From assembly GCA_030692355.1 (NCBI GenBank), contig JAUYCF010000044.1:1-64000 (forward strand): 64,000 nucleotides of DNA, given 5' to 3'. This DNA is from Thiobacillus sp. GTDB lineage: Bacteria > Pseudomonadota > Gammaproteobacteria > Burkholderiales > Thiobacillaceae. Positions 1 through 11,827 of the stretch are shown here, one piece after another. The notes under the pieces are model-generated. The model was not told the origin of the DNA. It searched no databases and saw only the letters and a list, made by a program, of their open reading frames with translations. A program made the translations under genes and the position numbers. Position 1 is the stretch's first letter; each line of letters starts with the position of its first letter.

Positions 1-145
1 TGAACGCCTGAAAGTCGGGGCGCTTCTTGGTGTGGGTTGTCTTCGATTTGATTTCGCCCGTGGCCACATTGAGGGCGGCAAACAAGTTGATCGTGCCATG
101 TCGCTTGTAGGTGCTCTTCAGTCCTCGCACGACTTTGCCGCGCTG
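1..145 (-). mobile_element. IS630-family transposase fragment (broken, left edge)
   Basis: Reading the minus strand from about 145 down to the window edge gives a frame with RGLKSTYKRHGTINLF, then AALNVATGEIKSKTTHTKKR and PDFQAF. This matches the central DDE catalytic-domain region of IS630-type transposases. Upstream of about 145 the frame stays open but no longer resembles a transposase, so the N-terminal half is missing and the copy looks broken. The rest lies outside the window. It marks the region left of the tmRNA gene as accessory DNA, together with the AbiE pair. Confidence 0.6.
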
Positions 146-258
146 CAACCCTCGACATGACCGCCCCCATTCCGTAATGACGATGGAGTCATGATAGTTA
201 ATAGTGCTTATTAATGCAATTAAACGCTAGCAACAGTGCTTTAACAGCGATGCCTGCT

Positions 259-1275
259 TCAACCATCGCTGCATCCATTGATCGCTGTTTCCAGCGCGCG
301 CAGGCGATCGACGATGGCATCGAAGGCGGGTGGCTCGCCGATGAACATGCCGGCACCGATCATGCGCTGGAAGTCATCGCGCAGCGCGGCCAGTGCGGCA
401 TCTTCCGGAATGAGTTTGAGCTGCCCGGCCAGGCATGCGTCGTAGTTGGCGTAGCTCGCGTTGTAGAAGACCTTCTTGTGCTTGACGACATCCGCGAGCA
501 GAGCACGATCGGCCGCAGCGGCCTGCCCATGGGCAAGATCGGCCAGCATGGCCAGGTCGTACCAGTGGCGTGAGAGACGTTCGGCGCTGGCTCGAAACTC
601 GTCGCGCTGACACTCGACGTGCATCAAGGTCGCCTTCTCCCAGAATGTACGTGCCGGGGACAGGACACTGACCGTCGAACGAGGAAAATCGAGTTCAGCG
701 ACATGTTCCGCGATGTCGGGTCGCACCTCATGCTCCTCGTTCGGCTCGGTGATGTTGCGGCCACCGAACTCGATCAGGACGCTGTTGCCCACGTAGTTTC
801 CCGGAGCCTCCAGCACGGTCGGATAGTGCACCCGCAACTTCTCGCCGTCATCGCTGATTTCAAGCTGGAGTGCGTCGGCATCGAACTCGGCGGCCAGCAT
901 CCTCTGGAAGTGCGGCGCCACGACACCGTGGGCATGGTCACGCACGAAGGACTTGAGATCTTCGCTGAATTTTTTCAGGCGATTACGCGAGACGCCTTCG
1001 GCGAACGGGTCGAAAGCGCCGTCCAGGCCCCGATAGTCGAGCGTGATGTCCACATCCTCGGAGAAGCGGGCAATGGCGCCAAACACCTTGGAGAGCGAGG
1101 TGCCGCCCTTGAAGGCCATCGGCAGTCGGCCGGGCATGGTGAACAGGGTCTGCAGCACCCAGCAGACCCATACATCTTTTTCCAGTACGACGGGCGAGCG
1201 TGCAAGCTGCGGAGCCAGTGCCCGATAGATTTGGGACTGCTCTTGAGCTTTCAGGTGCAGGAAGGACTCAGGCAT
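259..1275 (-). CDS. AbiEii-type toxin, nucleotidyltransferase (type IV toxin-antitoxin)
   Basis: This 338-residue protein belongs to the AbiEii/AbiGii nucleotidyltransferase family. FKGGTSLSK at about residues 55-63 carries the glycine-serine motif of DNA polymerase beta-like nucleotidyltransferases, and SEDVDITLD at 72-80 carries the metal-binding aspartates. Lysine in LEKDVWV near residue 33 is also conserved in the family. Characterised members transfer nucleotides to tRNA acceptor ends and arrest growth, giving phage abortive infection or plasmid stabilisation. The ATG overlaps the end of the upstream antitoxin gene by 8 bases, as usual for AbiE operons. The protein is full length and shows no disruption. 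The specific target here is not known. Confidence 0.85.
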   Translation of the reverse strand: MPESFLHLKAQEQSQIYRALAPQLARSPVVLEKDVWVCWVLQTLFTMPGRLPMAFKGGTSLSKVFGAIARFSEDVDITLDYRGLDGAFDPFAEGVSRNRLKKFSEDLKSFVRDHAHGVVAPHFQRMLAAEFDADALQLEISDDGEKLRVHYPTVLEAPGNYVGNSVLIEFGGRNITEPNEEHEVRPDIAEHVAELDFPRSTVSVLSPARTFWEKATLMHVECQRDEFRASAERLSRHWYDLAMLADLAHGQAAAADRALLADVVKHKKVFYNASYANYDACLAGQLKLIPEDAALAALRDDFQRMIGAGMFIGEPPAFDAIVDRLRALETAINGCSDG

Positions 1276-1888
1276 GAACGGCCGTTTGCTCGCTCCGGAA
1301 GATGGCGTCGCTCATCCATGAGGGCATTGAGCTGGTGGCTGACTTCAGCACCTCGAATTCGCTTGATCCCAGCTTGCGCCGAATCTTCTCGACGAGAGCC
1401 GGCGTTACTTCCGTCTTGCCGAGGTACCACATTGCGGCAAGCGCGAGCCCGGCGGGTCGACCCGCCAGGGCCAACTTGCGCTGGCAGACGTGCTGCAGAC
1501 GGATCTCCATCTTCCCCACGCGGATGCGCTTCGACGGGCCGGATGTTATGAATACCGACTGGGTCGGAACCTGCGTGGTTAGCTCGAGCCGACGCGCCGC
1601 TTCGGCGCCGTGAACCTGGACGACGGCCCCCGTGGTCTTGGCGACCGTCTCGGCCACCTTCAGCGGTGAGGGGCTAACCTTGCCGACGAAACGGTTGACC
1701 TCGGGGCGCACAAAGACGCCGCGCGTCACACGCTCGATCGATCCTGCTTTGACGAGGCGGGAGAGTGTCTGATCGACGGACGCACGCGTGCCGCACTCCA
1801 GGAATGCCTTTGGGGTGAAAGGCTCCCCGATCGGCATTGCCTCGATGCGCTGGCGAATCAGCTCGGCGGTCTTGGTCGTCGTGTTCAT
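1268..1888 (-). CDS. AbiEi-type antitoxin / transcriptional regulator (DUF6088-like)
   Basis: This protein of about 206 residues lies immediately upstream of and overlapping the AbiEii-type toxin. Its N-terminal third (ELIRQRIEAMPIGEPFTPKA onward, then DQTLSRLVKAGSIERVTRG) reads as a winged helix, and RGVFVRP is typical of AbiEi-like antitoxins. The C-terminal part is expected to mediate neutralisation. AbiEi proteins repress their own operon, and type IV antitoxins act without binding the toxin stably. The ATG at 1888 was chosen because a longer frame would start inside the promoter -35 element at 1919-1924. With that start the message would be almost leaderless. Confidence 0.78.
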   Translation of the reverse strand: MNTTTKTAELIRQRIEAMPIGEPFTPKAFLECGTRASVDQTLSRLVKAGSIERVTRGVFVRPEVNRFVGKVSPSPLKVAETVAKTTGAVVQVHGAEAARRLELTTQVPTQSVFITSGPSKRIRVGKMEIRLQHVCQRKLALAGRPAGLALAAMWYLGKTEVTPALVEKIRRKLGSSEFEVLKSATSSMPSWMSDAIFRSEQTAVHA

Positions 1889-1895
1889 GTACGAA

Positions 1896-1924
1896 AATAT
1901 AAGCGACTTTCTGACAAACTGCAA
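1896..1924 (-). promoter_or_regulatory. Putative sigma-70 promoter of the abiE operon
   Basis: On the minus strand TTGCAG (1924-1919) is separated by 17 bases from TATATT (1901-1896). The predicted transcription start, about 7 bases further, falls at or next to the ATG at 1888, so the antitoxin mRNA may be leaderless. This is read from sequence only. Confidence 0.55.
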
Positions 1925-2040
1925 GCGCGATGACTCGCAGGCAGTGTGCTCGTGCTCCCTTTGCTACCCAATGCCGCAATCCAACCGCTTGATTGGTCCG
2001 CGCGTAACTCTTTGATCTGTATGCTCTGACTTGCGGCCCT

Positions 2041-2147
2041 TGCGGACTTCGGGCCAGTTTCAGGGAGCGAGGTCGGAGCGAGGAATGGCCAGGAGAGAGT
2101 GGAATGTGGCCCGGAACGGCCAATTCGGGCGGCTGGCCAAGTCCGCA
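2041..2147. repeat. Spaced inverted repeat in a gene-free stretch
   Basis: TGCGGACTTCGGGCCAG at 2041-2057 and CTGGCCAAGTCCGCA at 2133-2147 are inverted copies that match over 15 positions with a 2-base bulge. They enclose about 75 bases. No gene is supported between the AbiE promoter (about 1925) and the tmRNA terminator (2202), and this repeat is the only structure I see there. Its function is unknown. Confidence 0.4.
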
Positions 2148-2201
2148 GGCGTTCGCAGGAACCCGCACGAGTACGCGGGAACGGCGCAAACAGGCAAGAA
2201 A

Positions 2202-2229
2202 AAGCCCCAACTGATAACAGTTGGGGCTT
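2202..2229 (-). terminator. Rho-independent terminator of ssrA
   Basis: AAGCCCCAACTG (2202-2213), loop ATAA and CAGTTGGGGCTT (2218-2229) form a perfect 12-bp stem. On the minus strand it is followed by a T-rich tail. It lies 7 bases beyond the encoded CCA of tmRNA. Confidence 0.85.
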
Positions 2230-2235
2230 CAGTAT

Positions 2236-2603
2236 TGGTGGAGCCGGGGGGAATCGAACCCCCGTCCGCAAGCCCTCTACAGGCAGTTCTACATACTTAG
2301 TCCGGTGTTTTTGTGCTTTAAGCTCCATCACGCCCGCCGAACAGGCTGGATCTTGCCGAGTCGCCTTGATTTAGCATTTACCCAAGCGACCCGGATAAAC
2401 GCGATTTCATGTGAATTAACTCACTGTCGGCTTGCGCCGGCCCGGCCCATGAACGATCCGGTGTGAGTCCTGGACCTTAAGCGGCCAGGGCGTAGTTTTC
2501 GTCGTTTGCGACTAAGTTTTTTTCAGTTGGATTTACGAGGTGCTCTGACCCTCGGTATGCCCTACGCTGCTTTGCGACCCACGTCGAAGCCAGGTCGGCC
2601 CCC
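2236..2603 (-). ncRNA. ssrA: Transfer-messenger RNA (tmRNA)
   Basis: The RNA rescues stalled ribosomes by trans-translation with SmpB. The 5' end on the minus strand reads GGGGGCCGACCTGGCTTCGA, the conserved tmRNA start. The 3' end has the T-arm GGTTCGATTCC and a genomically encoded CCA at 2238-2236. The tag frame at 2509-2477 reads GCA followed by codons for ANDENYALAA and TAA, the classic proteobacterial degradation tag. At 368 nt the length is normal. The 3' end of ssrA is a frequent integrase target, and accessory genes (AbiE, IS fragment) lie just beyond it. Confidence 0.97.
2477..2509 (-). other. tmRNA-encoded proteolysis tag reading frame
   Basis: The resume codon GCA at 2509-2507 is followed by codons for ANDENYALAA and a TAA stop at 2479-2477. 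The terminal ALAA is the ClpXP/ClpAP recognition end. It lies inside the tmRNA gene. Confidence 0.93.
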
Positions 2604-2697
2604 ATGTGCATCTAAAACAAGTGTACTGCATAGAGGGGGGGGCAGATAGAAAGTTCCGGCGAAAGTTTCGGCGCGAAAGAATTTTCTGCGGGGCGGT

Positions 2698-3081
2698 TTA
2701 CTGCCCGAAGGGGAAGGGGGCGTGCGCCATCGCGACCGCCACCATGTAGCCGAATACCAACAGGGCGGCGATCCAGGCGGCGACGCGCTGAGCCTTGGTT
2801 TTGCCGCGCTTGAGAGCGATCGTGCCGAGCAGGATGTAGGCGATCAGCGCAAAAAACTTGGCGGTGAGCCAGCCGTGCACCAGCGGATATTGCTGGATCA
2901 GCACGGCCAGGGCGATGCCGCTGGAGAGCAGCAGGGTGTCGTTGACGTGCGGGACGATGCGCACCCAGCGCGCCTGCAGCCGGGGGGAGCCGGCCATCAT
3001 CCAGGCCCCGCGCAGGACGAACAGGGCCAGGGTGAGGGCGATGGTGGCGAGGTGCAGGCTTTTGATGAGGCTGTAGGCCAT
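2698..3081 (-). CDS. SirB2-like integral membrane protein
   Basis: This 127-residue protein has four predicted hydrophobic helices (about 6-28, 45-64, 71-90 and 100-120). The arrangement SLHLATIALTLALFVLRGAW, then RIVPHVNDTLLL and a final AHAPFPFG fits the SirB2 family of small inner-membrane proteins. Its biochemical role is not established. It ends the minus-strand run from the amidohydrolase gene and starts 4 bases after gph, so it is probably co-transcribed. Confidence 0.8.
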   Translation of the reverse strand: MAYSLIKSLHLATIALTLALFVLRGAWMMAGSPRLQARWVRIVPHVNDTLLLSSGIALAVLIQQYPLVHGWLTAKFFALIAYILLGTIALKRGKTKAQRVAAWIAALLVFGYMVAVAMAHAPFPFGQ

Positions 3082-3084
3082 CGC

Positions 3085-3762
3085 TCAGGCCAGGTAGTCG
3101 AGGGTTTCGGCGGGGTGGCGGATTTGCGCGTGCGCGCCCCAGGTGTGCGGCTGGTCGGCAGCGTCGAGGTAGCCCCAGGCGGCGACCAGGGCGGGCATGG
3201 CGGCGGCGCTGGCGGCCTGGATGTCGCGTTTGGCGTCGCCCAGGTAGAGGCACTGCGCCGGCGTGGCGCCGCACAGTTCGGCGGCGGCGAGCATGGGCGC
3301 CGGGTGCGGCTTGGGCTGCGGGCAGGTGTCGCCGGAGACGATGCAGGCGGCGCGCTCGGCGAGGTCGAGGATGGACAGCAGCGGTTCGGTGAAGCACGCC
3401 GGCTTGTTGGTGACCACGCCCCATTTAAGCTGGCGCGCTTCGAGTTCGGCCAGCAGGTCGAGGATGCCGGGGAAGGGGCGCGAGTGGCGGCAGATGTTGA
3501 CGGCGTACAGCTGCAGGAATTCATCGCGCATGGCAGCAAAGCGCGCGTCGTCGGGGTGCAGGTCGAAGCCGATATCGAGCAGGCCGCGCGCGCCGTGCGA
3601 GGCCTGCGGACGGATGACCTCGTCGGCCAGCGGCGGCAGGCCGTGGCGCGCGCGCTGCAGGTTGAGCGCGTAGCCGAGGTCGGGCGCGGTGTCGGCCAGG
3701 GTGCCGTCGAGATCGAACAGCACCGCCTTGATGCCGCCAAGCCTGGCTGCGTTGACCGTCAC
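3085..3762 (-). CDS. gph: Phosphoglycolate phosphatase (HAD superfamily)
   Basis: The enzyme hydrolyses 2-phosphoglycolate, which arises from Rubisco oxygenation and from DNA repair. HAD motif I is FDLDGTLAD (nucleophile Asp17, acid/base Asp19). Motif II is VVTNKP, motif III has Lys in PQPKPHP, and motif IV is LGDAKRD. The 225-residue length is normal. The start is GTG, 4 bases after the ubiG stop, which indicates translational coupling. A ubiG-gph pair is common in betaproteobacteria. A related HAD phosphatase such as an N-acetylmuramate-phosphate phosphatase is an alternative on sequence alone. Confidence 0.85.
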   Translation of the reverse strand: MTVNAARLGGIKAVLFDLDGTLADTAPDLGYALNLQRARHGLPPLADEVIRPQASHGARGLLDIGFDLHPDDARFAAMRDEFLQLYAVNICRHSRPFPGILDLLAELEARQLKWGVVTNKPACFTEPLLSILDLAERAACIVSGDTCPQPKPHPAPMLAAAELCGATPAQCLYLGDAKRDIQAASAAAMPALVAAWGYLDAADQPHTWGAHAQIRHPAETLDYLA

Positions 3763-3766
3763 GGCT

Positions 3767-4465
3767 TCAATCCCCCCGGCGCGTCGCCAGCAGGTAGTTG
3801 ACGTCGGTGTCCGCTTCCAGTTTGTAGACCTTGGTCAGCGGGCTGTAGGTCATGCCGATCAGTTCCTGGGTGTCGAGCCCGGCCTCGCGCGTCATGCGGG
3901 CGAGTTCGGCGGGCTGGATGAATTTGGCGTAGTCATGGGTGCCGCGCGGCAGCAGCTTCAGGACGTATTCGGCGCCGACGATGGCGAACAGGTAGCTCTT
4001 GGTGTTGCGGTTGAGCGTCGAGAAGAACACCCAGCCGCCCGGCTTGACGAGGCGCGCACAGGCGGCGACGACGGAAGCCGGATCGGGGACGTGTTCGAGC
4101 ATTTCCATGCAGGTGACGATGTCGAATTCGCCTGCGTGCTGGTCGGCGAAGTCTTCGGCCGACACCAGCTGGTAATCGACCTGTTTGCCGGATTCGTAGA
4201 GATGCAGCTTGGCGACCTTGAGCGCCTTGTCCGACAGGTCGATGCCGCTGACCTTGGCGCCGGCACCCGCCATCGCTTCGGCCAGGATGCCGCCGCCGCA
4301 GCCGACGTCGAGCACTTTCCTGCCGGCCAGCGATGCCTGCTTGTCGATCCACTTCAGGCGCAGCGGGTTGATCTCGTGCAGCGGCTTGAATTCGGAGTTC
4401 GGATCCCACCAGCGGTGGGCGAGTTCGGAAAACTTGGCGATTTCGGCGGCGTCGACATTACTCAT
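3767..4465 (-). CDS. ubiG: Ubiquinone biosynthesis O-methyltransferase
   Basis: UbiG performs the two O-methylations of the ubiquinone ring using S-adenosylmethionine. The class I SAM-binding motif LDVGCGGG is at about residues 52-59, with the acidic motif GIDLSDKAL downstream. The N-terminal [19 protein letters not shown] and the LEHVPDP segment are diagnostic for UbiG. Length is 232 residues, as expected. It lies 10 bases after the amidohydrolase gene and just before gph. Confidence 0.95.
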   Translation of the reverse strand: MSNVDAAEIAKFSELAHRWWDPNSEFKPLHEINPLRLKWIDKQASLAGRKVLDVGCGGGILAEAMAGAGAKVSGIDLSDKALKVAKLHLYESGKQVDYQLVSAEDFADQHAGEFDIVTCMEMLEHVPDPASVVAACARLVKPGGWVFFSTLNRNTKSYLFAIVGAEYVLKLLPRGTHDYAKFIQPAELARMTREAGLDTQELIGMTYSPLTKVYKLEADTDVNYLLATRRGD

Positions 4466-4475
4466 AACAAAAACC

Positions 4476-5831
4476 TCAGGCAGTGAGTTTGGTGCGCCAG
4501 TAACGGGCGCGGGCGTTCAGGTCGTCAATGTTCAGATTATTCTGGCCAAGATCGACCAGGCAGCGGTCATTCAGTTTCAGCTTGCCGTCGACCCATACAT
4601 GGGTGACGTGCTCGCGTCCGGCAACGTAAACCAGGTGCGAGACGGGGTCAAACACCGGCTGGCTGGACAGGGCGTGCAGGTCGACGGCGACCAGGTCGGC
4701 GCGCTTGCCGGGGACGATGCTGCCGATCCGGCTGTCGAGATTGAGTGCGCGGGCGGCGTCCAGGGTGGCGGCCTTGAGCGCGGCGGCGGCGGGCAGGGCG
4801 GCGGCGTCGCCGCTGGCGCCCTTGGCCAGCAGGGCGGCCAGGCGCATTTCGGCGAACAGGTCGAGGCGGTTGTTGCTGGCGGCGCCATCGGTGCCGAAGC
4901 CGATGTTGACGCCTGCGCGCAGCAGGTCGGCTATCGGCGCGATGCCGGAAGCGAGCTTCAGATTCGAAGTGGGGCAATGCGCGACGTGGCAGCCATACTG
5001 CGCCAGCAGCCCGATTTCGGCATCGCTTACGTGCACGGCGTGGACGCCGATGAAGTTCGGCCCCAAGAGGCCCAGCCGCGCCAGCCGTTCCAGCGGGCGC
5101 AGCCCGCACTGCTTGAGGCTGTCGCGGATTTCGTCGGCGGTTTCGTGGATGTGGGTGTGGATGGGCAGGCCGAGCTGTTCCGCCAGGGTGCCGATGCGCC
5201 CGAAGGTGGCGTCGGCGATGGTGTAGGGCGCATGCGGGGCGAAGGCGAAACTCAACAGCGGTTCGTCCTTCAGCTCATCGCGCATGGCGAGCCCCTTGGC
5301 CAGATAGTCGTCGGCATCCGACGCGTAGGCGCTGGGAAATTCCAGCACGATCATGCCGAGGGTGGCGCGCATCCCCGCCTGGAGAAAGGCTTCGCCCGCG
5401 GCCTGCGGGTAAAAATACATGTCGTTGCAGCAGGTGATGCCGCCCGCGAGCATTTCGGCGGCGGCGAGCAGGGTGCCGTCGCGCACGAAGGCCTCGGACA
5501 CGTGCTTTTTCTCGGCCGGCCAGATGTGCTCGTGGAGCCAGGTCATCAGCGGCAGGTCGTCGGCAAAGCCGCGCAACAGCGACATCGCGGCGTGGCCGTG
5601 GAGGTTGACGAGGCCCGGGATCAGCGCGTGGCTGGACAGGGCGACCGTTTGCGCGGCGTCGTAGCGGTCCTCGGCGGCGGCGGCGGGCAGCACGTCGAGT
5701 ATCTCGCCGTCCCGGACGACCACGGCATGGTCGGACAGGGCGCCGCAGGCACGCGCGGGATCATCGGCGCCAGCGGATTCGACGGGCACCACCCATTGCG
5801 GCAGGAGAAGGAGATCGGCGGGGGCTTTCAT
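4476..5831 (-). CDS. Amidohydrolase, MTA/SAH deaminase-like (TRZ/ATZ family)
   Basis: This is a metal-dependent amidohydrolase of about 451 residues in the 5'-methylthioadenosine / S-adenosylhomocysteine deaminase group. Metal ligands are visible in [33 protein letters not shown] and [10 protein letters not shown]. The motif [11 protein letters not shown] is typical of the MtaD/TrzA branch. Placement next to ubiG, a SAM-dependent methyltransferase, fits a role in recycling SAH, but the substrate is inferred. The ATG at 5831 gives [18 protein letters not shown], aligned with family N-termini. In-frame ATG 5843 and TTG 5870 are alternatives. The gene is divergent from gyrA. Confidence 0.8.
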   Translation of the reverse strand: MKAPADLLLLPQWVVPVESAGADDPARACGALSDHAVVVRDGEILDVLPAAAAEDRYDAAQTVALSSHALIPGLVNLHGHAAMSLLRGFADDLPLMTWLHEHIWPAEKKHVSEAFVRDGTLLAAAEMLAGGITCCNDMYFYPQAAGEAFLQAGMRATLGMIVLEFPSAYASDADDYLAKGLAMRDELKDEPLLSFAFAPHAPYTIADATFGRIGTLAEQLGLPIHTHIHETADEIRDSLKQCGLRPLERLARLGLLGPNFIGVHAVHVSDAEIGLLAQYGCHVAHCPTSNLKLASGIAPIADLLRAGVNIGFGTDGAASNNRLDLFAEMRLAALLAKGASGDAAALPAAAALKAATLDAARALNLDSRIGSIVPGKRADLVAVDLHALSSQPVFDPVSHLVYVAGREHVTHVWVDGKLKLNDRCLVDLGQNNLNIDDLNARARYWRTKLTA

Positions 5832-5892
5832 GGTGAGCTGCATTCTCACTGTTTGGCCGCGGTTTGGCAAAGGCTGGCGGAGCGGGCGGCCA

Positions 5893-5901
5893 TGCTAAAA
5901 T
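5893..5901 (+). promoter_or_regulatory. Possible extended -10 promoter for gyrA
   Basis: TGCTAAAAT is an extended -10 element 33 bases ahead of the gyrA ATG. I see no good -35 hexamer at 16-18 bases spacing, so the call is weak. Confidence 0.3.
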
Positions 5902-5933
5902 CACGGGCTTTAAGTCAACAATAAAAGCCGGTT

Positions 5934-8492
<2,559 letters not shown>

Positions 8493-8495
8493 ATC

Positions 8496-9587
8496 ATGAC
8501 GATCTATAACTTCAGCGCCGGCCCGGCCGTGCTTCCCAAGGATGTGCTGCAGCAGGTGCAGGCCGAGATGGTCGACTGGCACGGTTCCGGCATGTCGGTG
8601 ATGGAAATGAGCCATCGCGGCAAGGAATTCATGGGCATCGCCGCCGAAACGGAAGCCGACCTGCGCGAACTGATGGGCATCCCCGCCAATTACAAGGTGC
8701 TGTTCCTGCAGGGCGGCGCGTCGAGTCAGTTCGCCATGGTGCCGATGAACCTCCTGCGCGGCAAAGCCGGCGCCGACTACCTGAACACCGGCGAGTGGTC
8801 GAAGAAGGCCATCAAGGAAGCGAAGAAATACGGCGCGGTGAACGTGGTGGCGACCAGCGAAGACAGGAACTTCAGCTACGCGCCGACGCAGGATGCGTGG
8901 AAGCTCGATTCCAACGCGGCCTACGTCCACTACACGCCCAACGAAACCATCGGCGGGGTGGAAATCTTCTGGACCCCGGATTTGGGAACGCAGCCCGGCA
9001 GCGTGCCGCTGGTGGCCGACATGTCGTCGACCATCCTGTCGCGGCCGATCGACGTGTCGAAATTCGGCGTGATCTATGCCGGCGCGCAGAAGAACATCGG
9101 CCCGGCCGGGCTGACCATCGTCATCGTGCGCGACGACCTGATCGGCGAGACCGTGAAAGGCACGCCGACCATGTTCGACTACAAGACCCACGCCGACAAC
9201 GACTCGATGTACAACACGCCGCCCACCTTCGCCATGTACACGGCGGGGCTGGTGTTCAAGTGGCTGAAGGCGCGCGGCGGCCTCGTCGCGATGGAAAAGA
9301 CCAACCGCGAGAAAGCGGGTCTGCTGTACGACGCGCTGGACGCGACCGACTTCTACGCTTCGCCGGTGGCGAAGGACAACCGCTCGCTGATGAATATCCC
9401 CTTCACCCTGAAGGACGCCGCGCTCGACGAGGCCTTCCTTAAGGGCGCCAAGGACCGTGGCCTGATCCAGTTGAAGGGCCACCGCTCGGTCGGCGGCATG
9501 CGCGCATCGATCTACAACGCGATGCCGGTCGAGGGCGTGCGCGCGCTGGTCGAATACATGAACGAATTCGAGAAAAGCCATGGCTGA
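8496..9587 (+). CDS. serC: Phosphoserine aminotransferase
   Basis: SerC converts 3-phosphohydroxypyruvate to phosphoserine with PLP, and also acts in pyridoxal phosphate synthesis. The 363-residue protein starts [15 protein letters not shown] and has the phosphate-binding [10 protein letters not shown]. The PLP lysine is in [13 protein letters not shown], and the C-terminus has [15 protein letters not shown]. It begins 3 bases after gyrA and overlaps the downstream dehydrogenase by 8 bases, so serine synthesis is tightly coupled. Confidence 0.98.
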   Translation: MTIYNFSAGPAVLPKDVLQQVQAEMVDWHGSGMSVMEMSHRGKEFMGIAAETEADLRELMGIPANYKVLFLQGGASSQFAMVPMNLLRGKAGADYLNTGEWSKKAIKEAKKYGAVNVVATSEDRNFSYAPTQDAWKLDSNAAYVHYTPNETIGGVEIFWTPDLGTQPGSVPLVADMSSTILSRPIDVSKFGVIYAGAQKNIGPAGLTIVIVRDDLIGETVKGTPTMFDYKTHADNDSMYNTPPTFAMYTAGLVFKWLKARGGLVAMEKTNREKAGLLYDALDATDFYASPVAKDNRSLMNIPFTLKDAALDEAFLKGAKDRGLIQLKGHRSVGGMRASIYNAMPVEGVRALVEYMNEFEKSHG

Positions 9588-10758
9588 GCCGCGCAAGATC
9601 CTCACCCTCAACGCGATTTCCGCACGCGGTCTGGCGCGGCTGCCCGAGCATTACATCGTCGGCGGCGACATCGCCGATCCGGACGGCATCCTGGTGCGTT
9701 CGGCCAACATGCACGAGATGGACATTCCGGCGTCGGTGCGCGCGATCGCCCGCGCCGGCGCCGGCACCAACAACATCCCAGTGAAGAAGCTGTCGGAGCG
9801 CGGAGTGCCGGTGTTCAACGCGCCGGGCGCCAACGCCAATGCGGTGAAGGAACTGGTGATCGCCGGCATGCTGATGGGTGCGCGCAATATCGTGCCTGCG
9901 ATCAAGTTCGTCGAAGGCCTCTCCGGCACCGACGAAGAGATGCACAAGGCGACCGAGGCCGGCAAGAAGGCGTTTGCCGGCACCGAGCTGCCGGGCCGTA
10001 CGCTGGCAGTGATCGGCCTGGGTGCGATCGGATCCTATATCGCCGAAGCCGCGATCAAGCTGGGGATGAACGTGGTCGGCTTCGATCCCGCGATCACGGT
10101 CGACGCCGCATGGCGCCTGCCGTCTCAGGTCAAGCGCGCCGAAAACGTCGAGGACGCGCTGCGCATGGCCGACTTCGTCACCCTGCATGTGCCGCTGATC
10201 GACGCCACCCGCCACCTGATCAATTCCCAGCGCATCGGGGTGATGCGTCCCGGCGCGGTGCTGCTGAATTTCGCACGCGAAGGCGTGGTCGACAACGCCG
10301 CGGTGATCGAGGCGCTCGATGCCAACAAGCTGCACGCCTACCTCTGCGACTTTCCGGCGAACGCACTCAAGGGCCACGCCAGGGTGGTGGCGCTGCCGCA
10401 TCTTGGCGCGTCCACCGAGGAAGCCGAGGAGAACTGCGCGGTGATGGTGGCCGAGCAGCTGGCCGACTATCTGGAAAACGGCAACATCCTCAATTCGGTC
10501 AACTTCCCCAATGTCGGCATGCCGCGCGAATCCGCGTACCGCATCGCGGTTGCCAATGCCAACGTGCCCAACATGGTGGGGCAGATTTCGTCGGTGCTGG
10601 CCGCCGCCGGGCTCAATATCCACAACATGGTCAACAAGTCGAAAGGCGACATGGCGTACACGCTGGTCGACGTCGACAGCGCCGCGACCGACGCCGTGAT
10701 GCAGCAGCTCTCCGCCATTGCCGGCGTGCTCGCCGTGCGCTATCTGCCTGCCGCCTGA
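9580..10758 (+). CDS. serA: D-3-phosphoglycerate dehydrogenase with ACT domain
   Basis: The enzyme oxidises 3-phosphoglycerate to 3-phosphohydroxypyruvate, the first step of serine synthesis, which supplies SerC encoded just upstream. In 392 residues the NAD-binding motif is [16 protein letters not shown]. Catalytic elements include [11 protein letters not shown] (Arg) and ALPHLGAST (His). The last 75 residues ([20 protein letters not shown] onward) form an ACT domain, consistent with allosteric serine control. It is the shorter type without the intervening domain of the long form. Confidence 0.93.
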   Translation: MAEPRKILTLNAISARGLARLPEHYIVGGDIADPDGILVRSANMHEMDIPASVRAIARAGAGTNNIPVKKLSERGVPVFNAPGANANAVKELVIAGMLMGARNIVPAIKFVEGLSGTDEEMHKATEAGKKAFAGTELPGRTLAVIGLGAIGSYIAEAAIKLGMNVVGFDPAITVDAAWRLPSQVKRAENVEDALRMADFVTLHVPLIDATRHLINSQRIGVMRPGAVLLNFAREGVVDNAAVIEALDANKLHAYLCDFPANALKGHARVVALPHLGASTEEAEENCAVMVAEQLADYLENGNILNSVNFPNVGMPRESAYRIAVANANVPNMVGQISSVLAAAGLNIHNMVNKSKGDMAYTLVDVDSAATDAVMQQLSAIAGVLAVRYLPAA

Positions 10759-10762
10759 CGCG

Positions 10763-11827
10763 ATGGATGAGGGACTGAAAGCGCTGCGCGCGCGCATCGA
10801 CAGCATCGACGACGCCGTCCTGCAACTGGTGTCGGAGCGCGCGGGCATCGCCCAGCAGGTCGGGCGTGCCAAGAACGGCGAAAAAATCTACCGTCCCGAG
10901 CGCGAGGCGCAGATCGTGCGGCGCCTGCGCGAGGCCAATCCCGGGCCGCTGTCCGGCGACGCCGTCGAGCGGCTGATCCGCGAAATCATGTCGGCATGTC
11001 GTGCAGTGGAAGTCACCACCCGTGTGGCCTACCTCGGCCCTGCCGGCAGCTTCACCCAGCAGGCGGTGATGAAGCATTTCGGCCATGAGGTCGAAGCGCT
11101 GGCCGAGGCCGACATTGACGCCTGCTTTCACGCGGTGGAGACCGGCCGCGCTGATTTTGCCCTGGTGCCGGTGGAAAACTCGACCGACGGCGCGATCGGC
11201 CGCACGCTCGACCTCATCGTCGCCAGCCCGCTGAGAATCTGCGGCGAAGTGATGCTGCCGGTCCACCAGACCCTGATGCGCAAAGAGGCCAGCCTGGAAG
11301 GCATTCAGCGGGTCTATGGCCACGCGCAATCGCTCGCCCAGTGTCAGCAATGGCTCAGCCGCCATCTCCCCAACGTCGAACGCGTCAGCGTGGTCAGCAA
11401 CAGTGAAGGGGCGCGCCGCGCGGCCGCCGAGCCCGATGCCGCCACGCTGGGCTCGGAAACAGCCGCCGAACTGTATGGCCTGACAGTGGTGGAAAAACGT
11501 GTCGAGGACGAGGCCAGCAACACCACGCGTTTTCTGGTGCTGGGGCAGACCGATGCTGCGCCGTCCGGGCGCGACAAGACCTCGCTGGTGATGGGCGCGC
11601 ACAACCAGCCGGGCGCGGTGGTCATGCTGCTGCAGCCGCTCGCCGATGCAGGCATTTCCATGAGCAAGCTCGAATCGCGCCCGGCCCGGTCAAGCAACTG
11701 GGAATACCTGTTCTTCGTCGTCTGCGAAGGCCACCGCGAGGACGCCCGGCTGGCTGGCGCGCTGGCCGAAATCAAGGCACGCGCCGCCTTCCTGAAAATT
11801 CTCGGTTCCTACCCCGCGGCCTCGTGA
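10763..11827 (+). CDS. pheA: Bifunctional chorismate mutase / prephenate dehydratase (P-protein)
   Basis: The protein converts chorismate to prephenate and then phenylpyruvate, the phenylalanine branch. From the ATG at 10763 it has 354 residues. An AroQ-type mutase helix bundle (LKALRARIDSIDDAVLQLVS) comes first. The dehydratase domain follows (VAYLGPAGSFTQQAV; VPVENSTDGAIG), with the catalytic Thr in NTTRFLVLG. The C-terminal ACT domain has the ESRP motif (KLESRPARSSNWEYLFF) that binds phenylalanine for feedback inhibition. The chosen start lies 4 bases after the serA stop. Confidence 0.96.
   Translation: MDEGLKALRARIDSIDDAVLQLVSERAGIAQQVGRAKNGEKIYRPEREAQIVRRLREANPGPLSGDAVERLIREIMSACRAVEVTTRVAYLGPAGSFTQQAVMKHFGHEVEALAEADIDACFHAVETGRADFALVPVENSTDGAIGRTLDLIVASPLRICGEVMLPVHQTLMRKEASLEGIQRVYGHAQSLAQCQQWLSRHLPNVERVSVVSNSEGARRAAAEPDAATLGSETAAELYGLTVVEKRVEDEASNTTRFLVLGQTDAAPSGRDKTSLVMGAHNQPGAVVMLLQPLADAGISMSKLESRPARSSNWEYLFFVVCEGHREDARLAGALAEIKARAAFLKILGSYPAAS

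Noticed and set aside
2635..2642. A run of eight G upstream of the tmRNA gene as a phase-variable promoter element.
   Set aside because: It lies where a -35 could be, but no convincing -10/-35 pair frames it and one homopolymer is weak evidence.
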